Source of the DNA: Reichenbachiella agariperforans
GTDB lineage: Bacteria; Bacteroidota; Bacteroidia; Cytophagales; Cyclobacteriaceae
NCBI RefSeq assembly: GCF_900142205.1
Contig: NZ_FRAA01000001.1
Span: forward strand, 712,803 to 776,802
Direction: 5' to 3'
Length of the DNA stretch: 64,000 nt
The notes below the pieces were generated by a model that was not told where the DNA came from, did no database searches, and worked only from the letters and a program-made list of their open reading frames with translations. Made by a program: the position numbers and the translations under genes. Shown here piece after piece: positions 34,999 to 44,285 of the stretch (within the stretch, counting starts at the first letter, position 1; each line of letters opens with the position of its first letter).

Positions 34999-35578
34999 AG
35001 TTATACATATTTTTGAGCAATTCACGTAGCTTAACTTTTGCGCGATTCAACTGCGATTTACTCGTAGACTCAGTAATATTCAGAATCGATGCTACTTCTT
35101 TGTGATCATATCCCTCGAACATATAGAGTGTAAACACAATACGAAACCCATCTGGCAACTCCGCTACAGCTGCTTTGACCTGATTCACTTCCAACGTATC
35201 GTAACTCACAGGCTCTTCGATCCATTCCTCCTCATTTTGATCATTGATATCCATGAGTTCCTTTCGCCGTTTTAATACATTCAGTGCCCCGTTGATGACT
35301 ATGCGTTTCAACCAAGAACCAAATGAGGCATCTCCCCGAAACTGATCTATGCTACCAAATGCCTTGACAAAAGCCTCTTGCACCACATCCTCAGCCTCCA
35401 TCTGATCATAGACGATCCTGTAGCTCGTATTCAACATAGCCTTAGCATATAGCTGGTATAGCTCGAACTGCGCCGTTCGATCTTGCCGTCTTACTGCCTC
35501 CACCAGTTCAAAATGGATATCCTTATGATTAGTTACTTGCTCCAAAAAGTTTCGAAATTCTACACCAATGACTACCAA
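34988..35578 (-). CDS. ECF-type RNA polymerase sigma factor
   Basis: 196 residues. Region 2 (MEAEDVVQEAFVKAFGSIDQFRGDASFGSWLKRIVINGALN) and region 4 (LPDGFRIVFTLYMFEGYDHKEVASILNITESTSKSQLNRAK) are complete, RpoE-like. The start must be a TTG at 35578, or an inner TTG 11 codons on, because a TAA lies directly upstream and no ATG is near; this may keep expression low. It is the first gene of a three-gene overlapping operon with an anti-sigma-like protein and a DUF4097-like exported protein. Confidence 0.93.
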   Translation of the reverse strand: MVVIGVEFRNFLEQVTNHKDIHFELVEAVRRQDRTAQFELYQLYAKAMLNTSYRIVYDQMEAEDVVQEAFVKAFGSIDQFRGDASFGSWLKRIVINGALNVLKRRKELMDINDQNEEEWIEEPVSYDTLEVNQVKAAVAELPDGFRIVFTLYMFEGYDHKEVASILNITESTSKSQLNRAKVKLRELLKNMYNYER

Positions 35579-35699
35579 TTAAAAGAAGGGTTGCATTCAT
35601 TTTGATAAAAATATTATTTCTCTCCCAATTTTAATGAAATTACGTAGTGAGGTAATTTTATACTAATTTGAGAGACATCAAACCTTATTGCTAGACACC

Positions 35700-37220
35700 A
35701 TGAGAAATAAATTCATCGCAGTATCATTCCTAACTCTAGTCGCCATAGGTATTGGCGCTTACTACTACATCAATACACTTTGGATATTGGTTCTCGTCCT
35801 ACCGGTTATTCTACTTGGCATTTCCGATTTATTCCAAAAGAAACACACGCTACGAAGAAACTTCCCTGTACTCGGAGTTGCACGATATATCATGGAGGAT
35901 TTGCGTCCAAAAATCTATCAATACTTTATTGAATCTGAGACTGACGGCACTCCAATCAACCGTATGTACAGATCCATAGTCTACCAGCGCGCCAAAGGCG
36001 CATTATCCACCAATCCTTTTGGAACCAAACTAGATGTCTATAGCGTCGGGTATGAATGGGCCAACCACTCCATCATGCCTTTGGATCACAAAGATTTAGA
36101 TCCACACCCACGTACTCTAGTCGGTGGACCTGACTGCACACAACCCTATAGTGCCAGTATATTCAATGTATCAGCGATGAGCTTTGGCTCGCTAAGTAAC
36201 AGAGCCATTTTGGCACTCAATGGCGGTGCACAGAAAGGCGGCTTTGCACACAATACGGGAGAAGGTAGCATTAGCCCTCACCATCTCAAACATGGAGGCG
36301 ATTTGATATGGCAAATTGGGACGGGTTATTTCGGATGTAGAAACGCCGATGGTACGTTCAGCCCAGAACTATACAAGGAAAAAGCAGCCCTAGCATCTGT
36401 CAAGATGATAGAATTAAAAGTCTCTCAAGGTGCAAAACCAGGACACGGAGGTATACTCCCCGCAGAAAAAAACACGCCTGAAATCGCTGCGATACGTGGC
36501 GTGGAAGTTCACACACGTGTAGACTCTCCTCCAGGACACAAATCTTACTCCACCCCGTTAGAGATGATGGAATTCATCAAACAATTAAGAGAACTCGCTG
36601 ATGGAAAACCGATAGGTTTCAAACTATGCATTGGAAACAAACTGGAATTCATTGACCTCTGTATCGCGATGCAGCAGACAGGTGTCAAGCCTGACTTTAT
36701 CACCGTAGATGGTGGAGAAGGAGGAACGGGTGCTGCACCACTAGAATTCTCCAACAGCATCGGTATGCCACTCAAAGACGGACTAGCTTTCGTAAACGAC
36801 ACACTCCGCGGATATGGCCTACGAAAGGACATCAAACTCTTTGCCTCTGGAAAGATCCTAACGGGTTTCCACATGTTCAGGCTCTTTGCATTGGGCGCAG
36901 ATGCCTGCTACAGTGCTCGTGGCATGATGCTCTCACTAGGCTGCATCCAAGCACTAGAATGCCACAGCAACAATTGCCCAACGGGTATTGCCACACAAAA
37001 GAAAGACCTCATCCAAGGGCTTGACGTACCTGACAAGATCAATCGAGTCGCCAAATTTCATAACGAAACTGTTCACAGTTTCGTGGAGTTCATGGGAGCT
37101 ACAGGCATTAAATCAGCCAATAAAATCAAACGCCACCATGTCTATCGTAGGGTCAGTGAAGATAAGATCATGACCTACGCAGAAATATATCCACAAGTCA
37201 AGGCTGGTGAGTTCGCCTAA
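35700..37220 (+). CDS. FMN-binding glutamate synthase-family protein
   Basis: 506 residues from the ATG at 35700; the open frame reaches a TTG at 35688. Two N-terminal membrane helices (about 5-45, FIAVSFLTLVAIGIGAYYY and LWILVLVLPVILLG) precede a GltB-type TIM barrel. FMN/substrate residues are visible in VSAMSFGSLSNRAI, GTGYFGCRNADG and TVDGGEGGTGAAPLEF. Cysteines near NNCPTGIATQ resemble the cluster loop of glutamate synthase. There is no amidotransferase domain, so this is a stand-alone membrane-tied paralogue of unknown reaction. Confidence 0.88.
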   Translation: MRNKFIAVSFLTLVAIGIGAYYYINTLWILVLVLPVILLGISDLFQKKHTLRRNFPVLGVARYIMEDLRPKIYQYFIESETDGTPINRMYRSIVYQRAKGALSTNPFGTKLDVYSVGYEWANHSIMPLDHKDLDPHPRTLVGGPDCTQPYSASIFNVSAMSFGSLSNRAILALNGGAQKGGFAHNTGEGSISPHHLKHGGDLIWQIGTGYFGCRNADGTFSPELYKEKAALASVKMIELKVSQGAKPGHGGILPAEKNTPEIAAIRGVEVHTRVDSPPGHKSYSTPLEMMEFIKQLRELADGKPIGFKLCIGNKLEFIDLCIAMQQTGVKPDFITVDGGEGGTGAAPLEFSNSIGMPLKDGLAFVNDTLRGYGLRKDIKLFASGKILTGFHMFRLFALGADACYSARGMMLSLGCIQALECHSNNCPTGIATQKKDLIQGLDVPDKINRVAKFHNETVHSFVEFMGATGIKSANKIKRHHVYRRVSEDKIMTYAEIYPQVKAGEFA

Positions 37221-37236
37221 GTTGCTTTAACTTTGA

Positions 37237-37264
37237 GCCATCAGTTCATAACAGGACTGATGGC
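37237..37264 (+). terminator. Weak hairpin after the glutamate synthase-like gene
   Basis: GCCATCAGT (37237-37245) pairs with ACTGATGGC (37256-37264) over a 10-base loop, 17 bp after the stop codon. No T-run follows, so termination strength is uncertain. Confidence 0.45.
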
Positions 37265-37345
37265 AGCATTGAAAGAAAGAAATTACTGCGTGTACAGATT
37301 GGCACGAGATGTGCAAGTACAGATCAATCAGCAATAATATTTCTT

Positions 37346-37486
37346 ATGAAATCAGTAAAAAAACCCATCAAATTCATCCTTAGCTTCTTGGTCTATATAC
37401 TATTCCTTAGCTTTCTTGGATGTCAAAAAAACGTACTAACCTTTAACCCTTTCGAGAAACAATCTCGATTTGCTAGAGGCAATTAG
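37346..37486 (+). CDS. Small lipoprotein of 46 residues overlapping the end of dnaB
   Basis: An ATG at 37346 opens a 46-codon frame ending with TAG at 37484-37486. The N-terminus has four lysines, then a hydrophobic helix and a lipobox-like end (LSFLGC, Cys26), so the product is probably a lipoprotein with only about 20 mature residues (QKNVLTFNPFEKQSRFARGN). Its stop overlaps the convergent dnaB stop by four bases. No family is recognised. A real start is supported only by this signal-peptide pattern. Confidence 0.55.
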   Translation: MKSVKKPIKFILSFLVYILFLSFLGCQKNVLTFNPFEKQSRFARGN

Positions 37487-39060
37487 AAAGGAGCGGAATC
37501 ATCAGAAGACTCATCATCGTTGGCCTTGGACTGAAAAGTCATGGTGCTCGGTGATGAATCAAAACTGGCAGCTCCATCCGAAGGAAATCCTCCGCCATAG
37601 TCTCCTCCCATCAGATTACCATCAAGGTTGGCAAACTTGGTAAAACGACCGATAAATTTCAGTTTTACATTCTCTAGTGAACCATTTCTGTGTTTGGCGA
37701 TGATAACCTCTCCCGTGCCTGCGGTAGGTAATCCATCCTCATCCTCAGTGATATCGTAGTACTCCGGACGGTACAGGAACATCACCATATCAGCATCCTG
37801 CTCGATAGATCCAGATTCTCTCAGATCCGATAGCATTGGACGTTTATCTCCTCCTCTAGTCTCCACCGCTCTACTCAGCTGAGAGAGGGCAAGCACAGGT
37901 ACATTCAATTCTTTAGCGATCCCTTTGAGTGCCCTAGAAATAGATGCTATCTCCTGTTCACGGTTACCTCCGCCACCACCACTCTTGGAGGTATCACCAG
38001 ACATCAACTGCAAATAGTCAATCACCACGAGTTTGATATCATGCTGGGCTTTTAACCTTCTACATTTTGCCCTCAACTCCAATATACTAAGCCCCGGTGT
38101 ATCATCGATAAATATAGGTGCCTCGGTCAGTTTAGCTGTTTTATGAACGAGTTGCTCCCACTCATGATCGGCGAGATTTCCTTTCTTAATTTTATCACTT
38201 TCGAGTTCTGCCTCAGCAGAGATGAGACGATTGACGAGCTGAATTGCCGACATCTCCAGTGAGAATATCGCTACAGCTTCACCAAAATCTACAGCAGCAT
38301 TTCGCATACACGACACCACAAATGCGGTCTTGCCCATACCAGGACGTGCTGCGATAATCACCAAATCCGAAGGCTGCCACCCAGCCGTAACACGATCTAG
38401 ATCAGACATTCCTGTAGGTACTCCCGTGAGTCCATCCTTCTGATCCTTTCGCGCTTCGATCTCGAGGATCGCATCATGCATCAACTGCTGCATGCCCGCA
38501 TAGTTCTTTTTGATATGGGATTCTGAAATCTCAAATAAGGACTGCTCAGTCTTATCCAGCAGCTCAAATACATCCTGTGTATCCTCGAAAGCATCCGTCT
38601 GGATTTGAGAAGAAATCCGAATTAGCTCACGTTTGATGGATTGCTCGGTAATGATACGAGCATGATATTCGATATTCGCAGCAGAGTTGACTCTAGTAGT
38701 GAGTTCGGCCAATTGATAGGCTCCCCCTGCGATCTCCAAAGTTCCGTTTTTTCGGAGCTGTGCCGTGACTGTCATCAGATCTACAGGCTCAGACTTATTA
38801 AACAGCTGCACGATGGCTTCATAGATATGTGTATGCGCCTCTTTGTAGAAACTCTCAGGCTTGAGAATATCAATAACTGCCGTCAGCGCATCCTTCTCCA
38901 GCATGAGCGCACCCAGTACCGTCTCCTCTAAGTCAACAGCCTGTGGCGGCACCTTCCCTAACTGAACCGATAGTTCATGGATTCCATTTTTTGTACGCTT
39001 AGCACCACGACCTGTATTGCTTCTATTCCCTGTTGCAGCCTCTGACCCTTTTGTATCCAT
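37483..39060 (-). CDS. dnaB: Replicative DNA helicase DnaB
   Basis: 525 residues from the ATG at 39060; the open frame extends to a TTG at 39105. N-terminal primase-interaction domain (VPPQAVDLEETVLGALMLEKDAL), linker helix, then the RecA-like motor with Walker A RPGMGKT (about 239-245), Walker B IKLVVIDYLQLM and the arginine-finger region MVMFLYRPEYY. It is the hexameric helicase that unwinds the fork. There is no intein, a common insertion in dnaB. The C-terminal tail is Gly/Ser/Asp rich, as in other Bacteroidota. It is divergent from mpl. Confidence 0.98.
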   Translation of the reverse strand: MDTKGSEAATGNRSNTGRGAKRTKNGIHELSVQLGKVPPQAVDLEETVLGALMLEKDALTAVIDILKPESFYKEAHTHIYEAIVQLFNKSEPVDLMTVTAQLRKNGTLEIAGGAYQLAELTTRVNSAANIEYHARIITEQSIKRELIRISSQIQTDAFEDTQDVFELLDKTEQSLFEISESHIKKNYAGMQQLMHDAILEIEARKDQKDGLTGVPTGMSDLDRVTAGWQPSDLVIIAARPGMGKTAFVVSCMRNAAVDFGEAVAIFSLEMSAIQLVNRLISAEAELESDKIKKGNLADHEWEQLVHKTAKLTEAPIFIDDTPGLSILELRAKCRRLKAQHDIKLVVIDYLQLMSGDTSKSGGGGGNREQEIASISRALKGIAKELNVPVLALSQLSRAVETRGGDKRPMLSDLRESGSIEQDADMVMFLYRPEYYDITEDEDGLPTAGTGEVIIAKHRNGSLENVKLKFIGRFTKFANLDGNLMGGDYGGGFPSDGAASFDSSPSTMTFQSKANDDESSDDSAPF

Positions 39061-39225
39061 CGAATGAGATTTCACCTTTAATTTATGACGGGCAAACCTA
39101 CACAAATGCTTGCTAGATATCTTTGACTTACTATGACGATTAATAACAATTTATCCACCTTAACGCCGTAATTTTACCTCATCATCAATATCTACTCGGA
39201 CATCTAAACTGAATCGAAACTTATA

Positions 39226-39256
39226 TTTGTACGCCTCAGTATTTGTCTTATTTTTG
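39226..39256 (+). promoter_or_regulatory. Bacteroidota-type promoter of mpl
   Basis: TTTG (39226-39229), 19 bases, then TATTTTTG (39249-39256), a full match to the phylum's TTTG-N19-TAnnTTTG pattern. The mpl ATG lies 20 bp downstream, giving a short leader. Confidence 0.7.
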
Positions 39257-39276
39257 GATATCACAGAATTAGTAGC

Positions 39277-40635
39277 ATGAACAGTAACTTCAACAACATA
39301 CACATTATCGCGATTGGCGGAGCAGTCATGAGCAGCCTAGGCATAGCCTTGAAAAAATCAGGTGCGAAAGTCACAGGATCAGATGACAAAATCTATGACC
39401 CTGCGCTATCTAATCTTCAACAAAACAACCTCCTACCTGCTGAAGGATGGGATGAAGCCAACATCCACAAAGACCTGGATACTGTCATCGTCGGCATGCA
39501 TGCCAAAGCAGACAATCCTGAACTCAAAAAGGCTCAGGATTTGGGACTCACCATACTATCCTACCCTGAGTTCATCAGATCACAAAGCGAACACAAACAG
39601 CGCATCGTGATCGCTGGCAGCCATGGAAAAACTACCATCACCGGGATGATTGTGCATGTACTCAACTACCTCAACAAGCCATGTGACTACCTCCTAGGTG
39701 CCAAAATCAAAGGCATAGACAATACCATACAACTATCCAATGCCCCGATTATCGTTATAGAAGGGGATGAATATTTCACATCTCCACTAGATCAGTCTCC
39801 AAAATTCTTAAAATATGATCATCATATCGCACTCATCAGTGGTACAGAATGGGATCATATCAATGTCTACCCTACAGCAGATAGCTACATCGAGCAGTTC
39901 GAACTACTCGCAGACAGCTCTCCTAAAGCTGGCTCACTACTGTACTGCGAGGATGATCGTATGGCGATGATCATTGGTAGCAAAGAAAGAGATGACGTTC
40001 GGGCGATTCCATACAAAACACCGAAATACAAAGTCAAAAATGGCCAATTCATTTTGGACGGTGAGCATCCGCTCAAAGTATTCGGAAAGCACAATATGCA
40101 AAACCTAGAAGGTGCAAGAAAGCTACTAGACTTGTTAGGCGTGACCGATCAGCAGTTCTATGAAGCGATTCAAAGCTACGAGGGAGCTGAGAAAAGAAAC
40201 AATCTGGTCCAGGCCAACGACAGCTCTGCCATCTATTCGGATTTCGCGCATGCGCCATCCAAAGTAAAAGCGACTGTGCATGCAGTCAACGAATTACACC
40301 CCGATCGCAAACTCACCGCTTGTTTTGAGCTCCACACCTTTAGCAGTCTCAACAAAGAATATCTCCCCAACTACGCAGACAAGATGAAATATGCGGACAC
40401 GGCCATCGTCTATTACAACAAAGCTACTTTGGAAGCAAAAGGAGACACAGTCTTAAGTACAGATGAACTCAAAGCCTTTTTCAACGAGAAAAATCTTTTG
40501 GTTTTCACAGATAGTGACGAACTAAAAAACTATCTAAACAAGCAAAACTGGAAGAATCATGACCTGCTCATGATGAGCTCTGGCAACTTCGGCGGCCTCA
40601 ACTTATCCGAACTAGCAGACAACCTACTGAGCTAA
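39277..40635 (+). CDS. mpl: UDP-N-acetylmuramate:L-alanyl-gamma-D-glutamyl-meso-diaminopimelate ligase
   Basis: 452 residues with the full Mur-ligase layout. The N-terminal Rossmann part (HIIAIGGAVMSSLGIALKKSGAKVTGSDD) binds UDP-MurNAc, the central ATPase has GSHGKTT (114-120) and EGDEYF, and a C-terminal domain follows (SDFAHAPSKVKATV). IIVIEGDEYFTS and GTEWDHINVYPT distinguish Mpl from MurC. The enzyme re-attaches recovered cell-wall tripeptide to UDP-MurNAc in peptidoglycan recycling. It lies 16 bp before an exonuclease gene, probably one operon. Confidence 0.95.
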   Translation: MNSNFNNIHIIAIGGAVMSSLGIALKKSGAKVTGSDDKIYDPALSNLQQNNLLPAEGWDEANIHKDLDTVIVGMHAKADNPELKKAQDLGLTILSYPEFIRSQSEHKQRIVIAGSHGKTTITGMIVHVLNYLNKPCDYLLGAKIKGIDNTIQLSNAPIIVIEGDEYFTSPLDQSPKFLKYDHHIALISGTEWDHINVYPTADSYIEQFELLADSSPKAGSLLYCEDDRMAMIIGSKERDDVRAIPYKTPKYKVKNGQFILDGEHPLKVFGKHNMQNLEGARKLLDLLGVTDQQFYEAIQSYEGAEKRNNLVQANDSSAIYSDFAHAPSKVKATVHAVNELHPDRKLTACFELHTFSSLNKEYLPNYADKMKYADTAIVYYNKATLEAKGDTVLSTDELKAFFNEKNLLVFTDSDELKNYLNKQNWKNHDLLMMSSGNFGGLNLSELADNLLS

Positions 40636-40651
40636 CCAACAGACAGCAATT

Positions 40652-41458
40652 ATGAATTTAAAATTAAAGAACCCGTTGGCCATATTCGATCTGGAGACAA
40701 CGGGCACCAGTGTTTCACAAGACCGCATCTTGGAGATATCAATTGTCAAGATCCTCCCAGACAATGAGCAAATCATCAAAACACTAAGAATCAATCCTGA
40801 AATCCCCATTCCTATAGAGTCCAGTTTGATACACGGCATCTACGACAAAGACGTCAAAGATGCACCAACTTTCAAATCAGTCGCCAAGGAGTTCGAAGCA
40901 TTCCTAGCAGGAGCAGATTTAGGAGGCTTCAATTGCCTCAAATTTGACATACCACTTTTGGTCGAAGAGTTTTTGCGAGCGGGGGTGGATTTTGACACCT
41001 CAAACAGAAAGTTTGTGGATGCGCAAAAGATTTTTCATATGATGGAAAAGCGAACACTTAGCGCAGCCTACAAGTTCTACTGCGATCAAGAGCTAGAAGG
41101 CGCACATGGTGCAGAAGCGGACACACTCGCTACAGCAGCCGTCATCAAGGCACAAGTCGAACGATACAATGGGCAAGAGGTAGTAGATGCACTAGGTAAA
41201 AAACTCGGTATCGTTGAAAATAATATGGACAGTCTTCACAACATCACCGCGTCTAACATGGTGGATCTAGCAGGCCGTTTTGTATTCAACAATGACGGTG
41301 TAGAAGTGTTCAACTTTGGTAAACACCGCAATCGCCCCGTCGAAGAGGTACTACGTGCAGAATCAGGCTACTATGACTGGATGATGAAGGGCGACTTCCC
41401 TCAAGATACCAAACGAAAACTCACACAAATCAAACTGCGCGGTTTCAACGCGCGGTAA
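40652..41458 (+). CDS. 3'-5' exonuclease of the DnaQ/PolC type
   Basis: 268 residues. ExoI motif AIFDLETTGTSVSQDRILEI (catalytic Asp and Glu), ExoII GGFNCLKFDIPLL, and ExoIII-type HGAEADTLATAAV (His and Asp of DEDDh) are all present. The last 70 residues form a separate small domain (RFVFNNDGVEVFNFGKHRNRPVEEVL, SGYYDWMMKGDFP) often seen in Bacteroidota versions and thought to bind DNA or a partner. It probably acts in proofreading or repair, not as the main epsilon subunit. It follows mpl by 16 bp and ends at a strong hairpin. Confidence 0.92.
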   Translation: MNLKLKNPLAIFDLETTGTSVSQDRILEISIVKILPDNEQIIKTLRINPEIPIPIESSLIHGIYDKDVKDAPTFKSVAKEFEAFLAGADLGGFNCLKFDIPLLVEEFLRAGVDFDTSNRKFVDAQKIFHMMEKRTLSAAYKFYCDQELEGAHGAEADTLATAAVIKAQVERYNGQEVVDALGKKLGIVENNMDSLHNITASNMVDLAGRFVFNNDGVEVFNFGKHRNRPVEEVLRAESGYYDWMMKGDFPQDTKRKLTQIKLRGFNAR

Positions 41459-41467
41459 GATTCCCAA

Positions 41468-41503
41468 AAAGAGGGAAGTTGTTTTGAAACCACCTCCCTC
41501 TTT
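41468..41503 (+). terminator. Strong terminator after the mpl-exonuclease operon
   Basis: AAAGAGGGA (41468-41476) pairs with TCCCTCTTT (41495-41503), and the inner bases continue the stem (GT, GTTT with AAAC, AC). T-rich sequence follows. It is placed 10 bp after the exonuclease stop. Confidence 0.85.
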
Positions 41504-41562
41504 CTCATTATCGTCACACTCCGACAACTCCTATATCGCATCAGTGAATGACGATTGATAAG

Positions 41563-41576
41563 ATGATACAAATCAT
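41563..41576. promoter_or_regulatory. Candidate CRP/FNR-type operator upstream of cydAB
   Basis: ATGATACAAATCAT has the TGAT-N4-ATCA core of CRP/FNR-family sites, inside the 316-bp gene-free stretch before cydA (41459-41774). Oxygen or redox control of bd oxidase by such regulators is common. A TAACTTTA -7-like element lies at 41630-41637. No other element stands out in this stretch. Confidence 0.35.
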
Positions 41577-41774
41577 GAATAAACGATAAAACTTCGCGTC
41601 CACAAAGTGGTGAGATAAGCGTGATTTGCTAACTTTATATCCGATTAGAAGCTCCTCATTTAGCTTCAGAAAACACAATAAATCCGAATTCACTTTGTCC
41701 CAATCACCACACTCAAAACATCCAAATCCAGCACACGGATACCTCACCCAATCATCACCTATACCCTCCCGCCC

Positions 41775-43106
41775 ATGGAAGACATGATATTTTACGATAG
41801 GCTGCAATTTGCATTCACTATCACTTTTCACTACCTATTTCCTCAGTTGACCATGGGGCTATCTCTCATCATCGTCTACTTCAAGTGGCAGTATCTGCGT
41901 ACCAAGACCGAACAATACAACGACGCAGCACGCTTCTTTATGAAAATCTTCGCCATCAATTTCACCATGGGAGTCGTAACAGGCATCCCGATGGAGTTTC
42001 AGTTCGGGACTAACTGGGCCAAGTTCTCCGAGCTGACTGGAGGCATCATCGGACAGACACTTGCTATGGAAGGAACTTTCTCCTTCTTCCTAGAATCTTC
42101 TTTTTTGGCATTATTCATTTTCGGAGAGAAACTGATGGGACAAAAACTACACTTACTGACAGGCTTTCTCGTCTTCTTAGGGTCTTGGGCAAGTGGCTAC
42201 TTCATCCTTGCGACCAATGCATGGATGCAACACCCCGTAGGCTATGAGGTGCTCGCCAATGGCAAGTTCGTTCTTGAAAACTTCTCTGCACTGTTTAGCA
42301 ATCCTTGGCTATTGCCAGCCTTTCTGCACAACCAGATGGCCTCTGTCGTGACCTCATCCTTCGTCGTAGCGAGTATCGGAGCATTCTACCTACTCAGTAA
42401 AACAGAAGAAGAATACGGCAAACTATTCCTCAAGACAGGCGTCATATTCGGACTGACATCAAGTCTGTTAGTCGCCTTTCCTACTGGCGACTGGAATGCC
42501 AAGAATGTCGTCAAATATCAACCCGCAGCCTTTGCTGCTATGGAAGGAATCTTCGAGACCGAAGAAGGTGGTGCGGAGATCGTTCTCATAGGTCAACCGA
42601 ATATGGTAGAAAAGAAACTCGACAACAAAATAGCCGTCCCTAACATTCTCAGTTTCCTCACCTATCAAGAGTGGGACAAAGAGATCAAAGGCATGGAGGA
42701 GTTCGACAAGGAAGAACTCCCCGACAATATCCCCGCACTCTACTACTCCTACCATATGATGGTCGGACTGGGTACTATATTCATAGGTGTGATGGCTCTA
42801 GCCGCCTTTCTCCTATGGCGCAAAAAACTTTACAGTTTTGCACCGCTACTCTGGGTGATCATGTTCTTATTCCCTTTTCCATATATCGCCAATATCACTG
42901 GGTGGTACGTTGCAGAACTAGGTAGGCAACCCTATCTCGTCTACGGACTCTTACGAACCGTAGAGGGGATTTCTCCTACTGTATCCTCTGGCAACACGCT
43001 GTTTACCTTGCTAGGTTTTGTCGGGCTGTATATGCTGCTCGGTCTCCTATTTTTACTCCTCGTCGGAAAAGCGATCCACGCTGGTCCTAAACCTATAAAA
43101 CACTAA
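41775..43106 (+). CDS. cydA: Cytochrome bd-type quinol oxidase subunit I
   Basis: 443 residues, nine or so membrane helices. His19 in RLQFAFTITFHYLFPQLTMG is the conserved haem ligand, and GRQPYLVYGLLRT near the C-terminal helices is the family signature; the quinol-binding Q loop is of the short type. With CydB it reduces oxygen to water at high affinity, taking electrons from quinol and contributing to the proton gradient. It is 2 bp upstream of cydB. The start ATG is the only one with family-like sequence. Confidence 0.97.
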   Translation: MEDMIFYDRLQFAFTITFHYLFPQLTMGLSLIIVYFKWQYLRTKTEQYNDAARFFMKIFAINFTMGVVTGIPMEFQFGTNWAKFSELTGGIIGQTLAMEGTFSFFLESSFLALFIFGEKLMGQKLHLLTGFLVFLGSWASGYFILATNAWMQHPVGYEVLANGKFVLENFSALFSNPWLLPAFLHNQMASVVTSSFVVASIGAFYLLSKTEEEYGKLFLKTGVIFGLTSSLLVAFPTGDWNAKNVVKYQPAAFAAMEGIFETEEGGAEIVLIGQPNMVEKKLDNKIAVPNILSFLTYQEWDKEIKGMEEFDKEELPDNIPALYYSYHMMVGLGTIFIGVMALAAFLLWRKKLYSFAPLLWVIMFLFPFPYIANITGWYVAELGRQPYLVYGLLRTVEGISPTVSSGNTLFTLLGFVGLYMLLGLLFLLLVGKAIHAGPKPIKH

Positions 43107-43108
43107 TC

Positions 43109-44173
43109 ATGGAGATTTTCTGGTATATCATCATTGCGATCGTTCTTTCAATTTTTTTCATACTCGATGGGTATGATTTCGGGACGGGTATTATACATCT
43201 ATTCTTTGCCAAAGAAGAAAAAGACAAGGTAGTAATAGCCAAAGCAGCGGGACTATTTTGGGATTCGAATGAGGTGTGGCTCGTCGCAGGAGGCGGACTG
43301 CTCTTCATGGCATTTCCTACATTCTATGCCTCGGTTTTCAGTGGTTTTTATTTACCGCTGATTCTCGTACTATGGTTCATTATCTTTCGAGCGATTGGGC
43401 TAGAACTGCGAGGGCAATTCGACTACCCGATATGGAAGAGCATCTGGGACAAATCCTTCGGGATATCGAGTCTACTCATGGCGCTGTTCTTCGGTGTAGG
43501 ACTAGGTAATATCGTCCGTGGTGTCAACCTCGGCGGAGTAGAGAATGGCGTCTCGACCTACGAAGCACACTACTTTTTTCTCCCATTATGGAACAGCAGC
43601 TTTAGTCCCTCTGGTACACACCCTGGTGTGATCGACTGGTTCACTATTATCATCGGCATCATTGCTGTGGTCACGCTGGCGATACATGGTGCGAACTGGA
43701 TACGTCTCAAGACCAACTCGTCTATCAACGAGAAACTCAAAAGCATCGTCTCACGCCTGACCTGGGTACTGATTGCACTCACCATATTCTCATTAGCAGT
43801 ATGGCATGTCATCAACCCACGCCCCTTTGGCAACTTCGCTGACAACCCTATGTTTCTGATATTTCCACTACTGTATCTGGCAGGGATCGCAGGGCAATTC
43901 TTCGCTCCTACCTACTGGTGGAAATTCTGCAGCTCGTCGATGATCATCGTAGGGGGTATTACTTCCTCTTTGGCCTCTATATTTCCCGTGATCCTACCTT
44001 CTACCAATACACTCAATGACTCGCTCACCATCTACAACACGACTACTTCAGCCTATGGGCTATCAGTCGCCGCGGGCTGGATGATCATCGGGATCATCCT
44101 ATTGGCCGTATACACCATCGTCCAAAAGAAACTACTGGGAGGAAAAATCGATGACATGGACTATGGACATTGA
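43109..44173 (+). CDS. cydB: Cytochrome bd-type quinol oxidase subunit II
   Basis: 354 residues with eight predicted membrane helices. The start FWYIIIAIVLSIFFILDGYDFGTGI and the block GLFWDSNEVWLVAGGGLLFMAFP are diagnostic of CydB. It stabilises the haems held by CydA and is essential for the oxidase. It begins 2 bp after cydA, so the two are translationally coupled. No cydX-like peptide was found directly after it; a 98-residue membrane protein follows after 112 bp. Confidence 0.97.
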   Translation: MEIFWYIIIAIVLSIFFILDGYDFGTGIIHLFFAKEEKDKVVIAKAAGLFWDSNEVWLVAGGGLLFMAFPTFYASVFSGFYLPLILVLWFIIFRAIGLELRGQFDYPIWKSIWDKSFGISSLLMALFFGVGLGNIVRGVNLGGVENGVSTYEAHYFFLPLWNSSFSPSGTHPGVIDWFTIIIGIIAVVTLAIHGANWIRLKTNSSINEKLKSIVSRLTWVLIALTIFSLAVWHVINPRPFGNFADNPMFLIFPLLYLAGIAGQFFAPTYWWKFCSSSMIIVGGITSSLASIFPVILPSTNTLNDSLTIYNTTTSAYGLSVAAGWMIIGIILLAVYTIVQKKLLGGKIDDMDYGH

Positions 44174-44285
44174 TCACAAAGGAATCTACAAGCATTAGCC
44201 ATCAGAGACCTATCCTTGACAGGTATCTGCCTACACCATTGCTTGCCATGTGTCACTTTCAACCTTATTACTTTCCAACTCTCCT

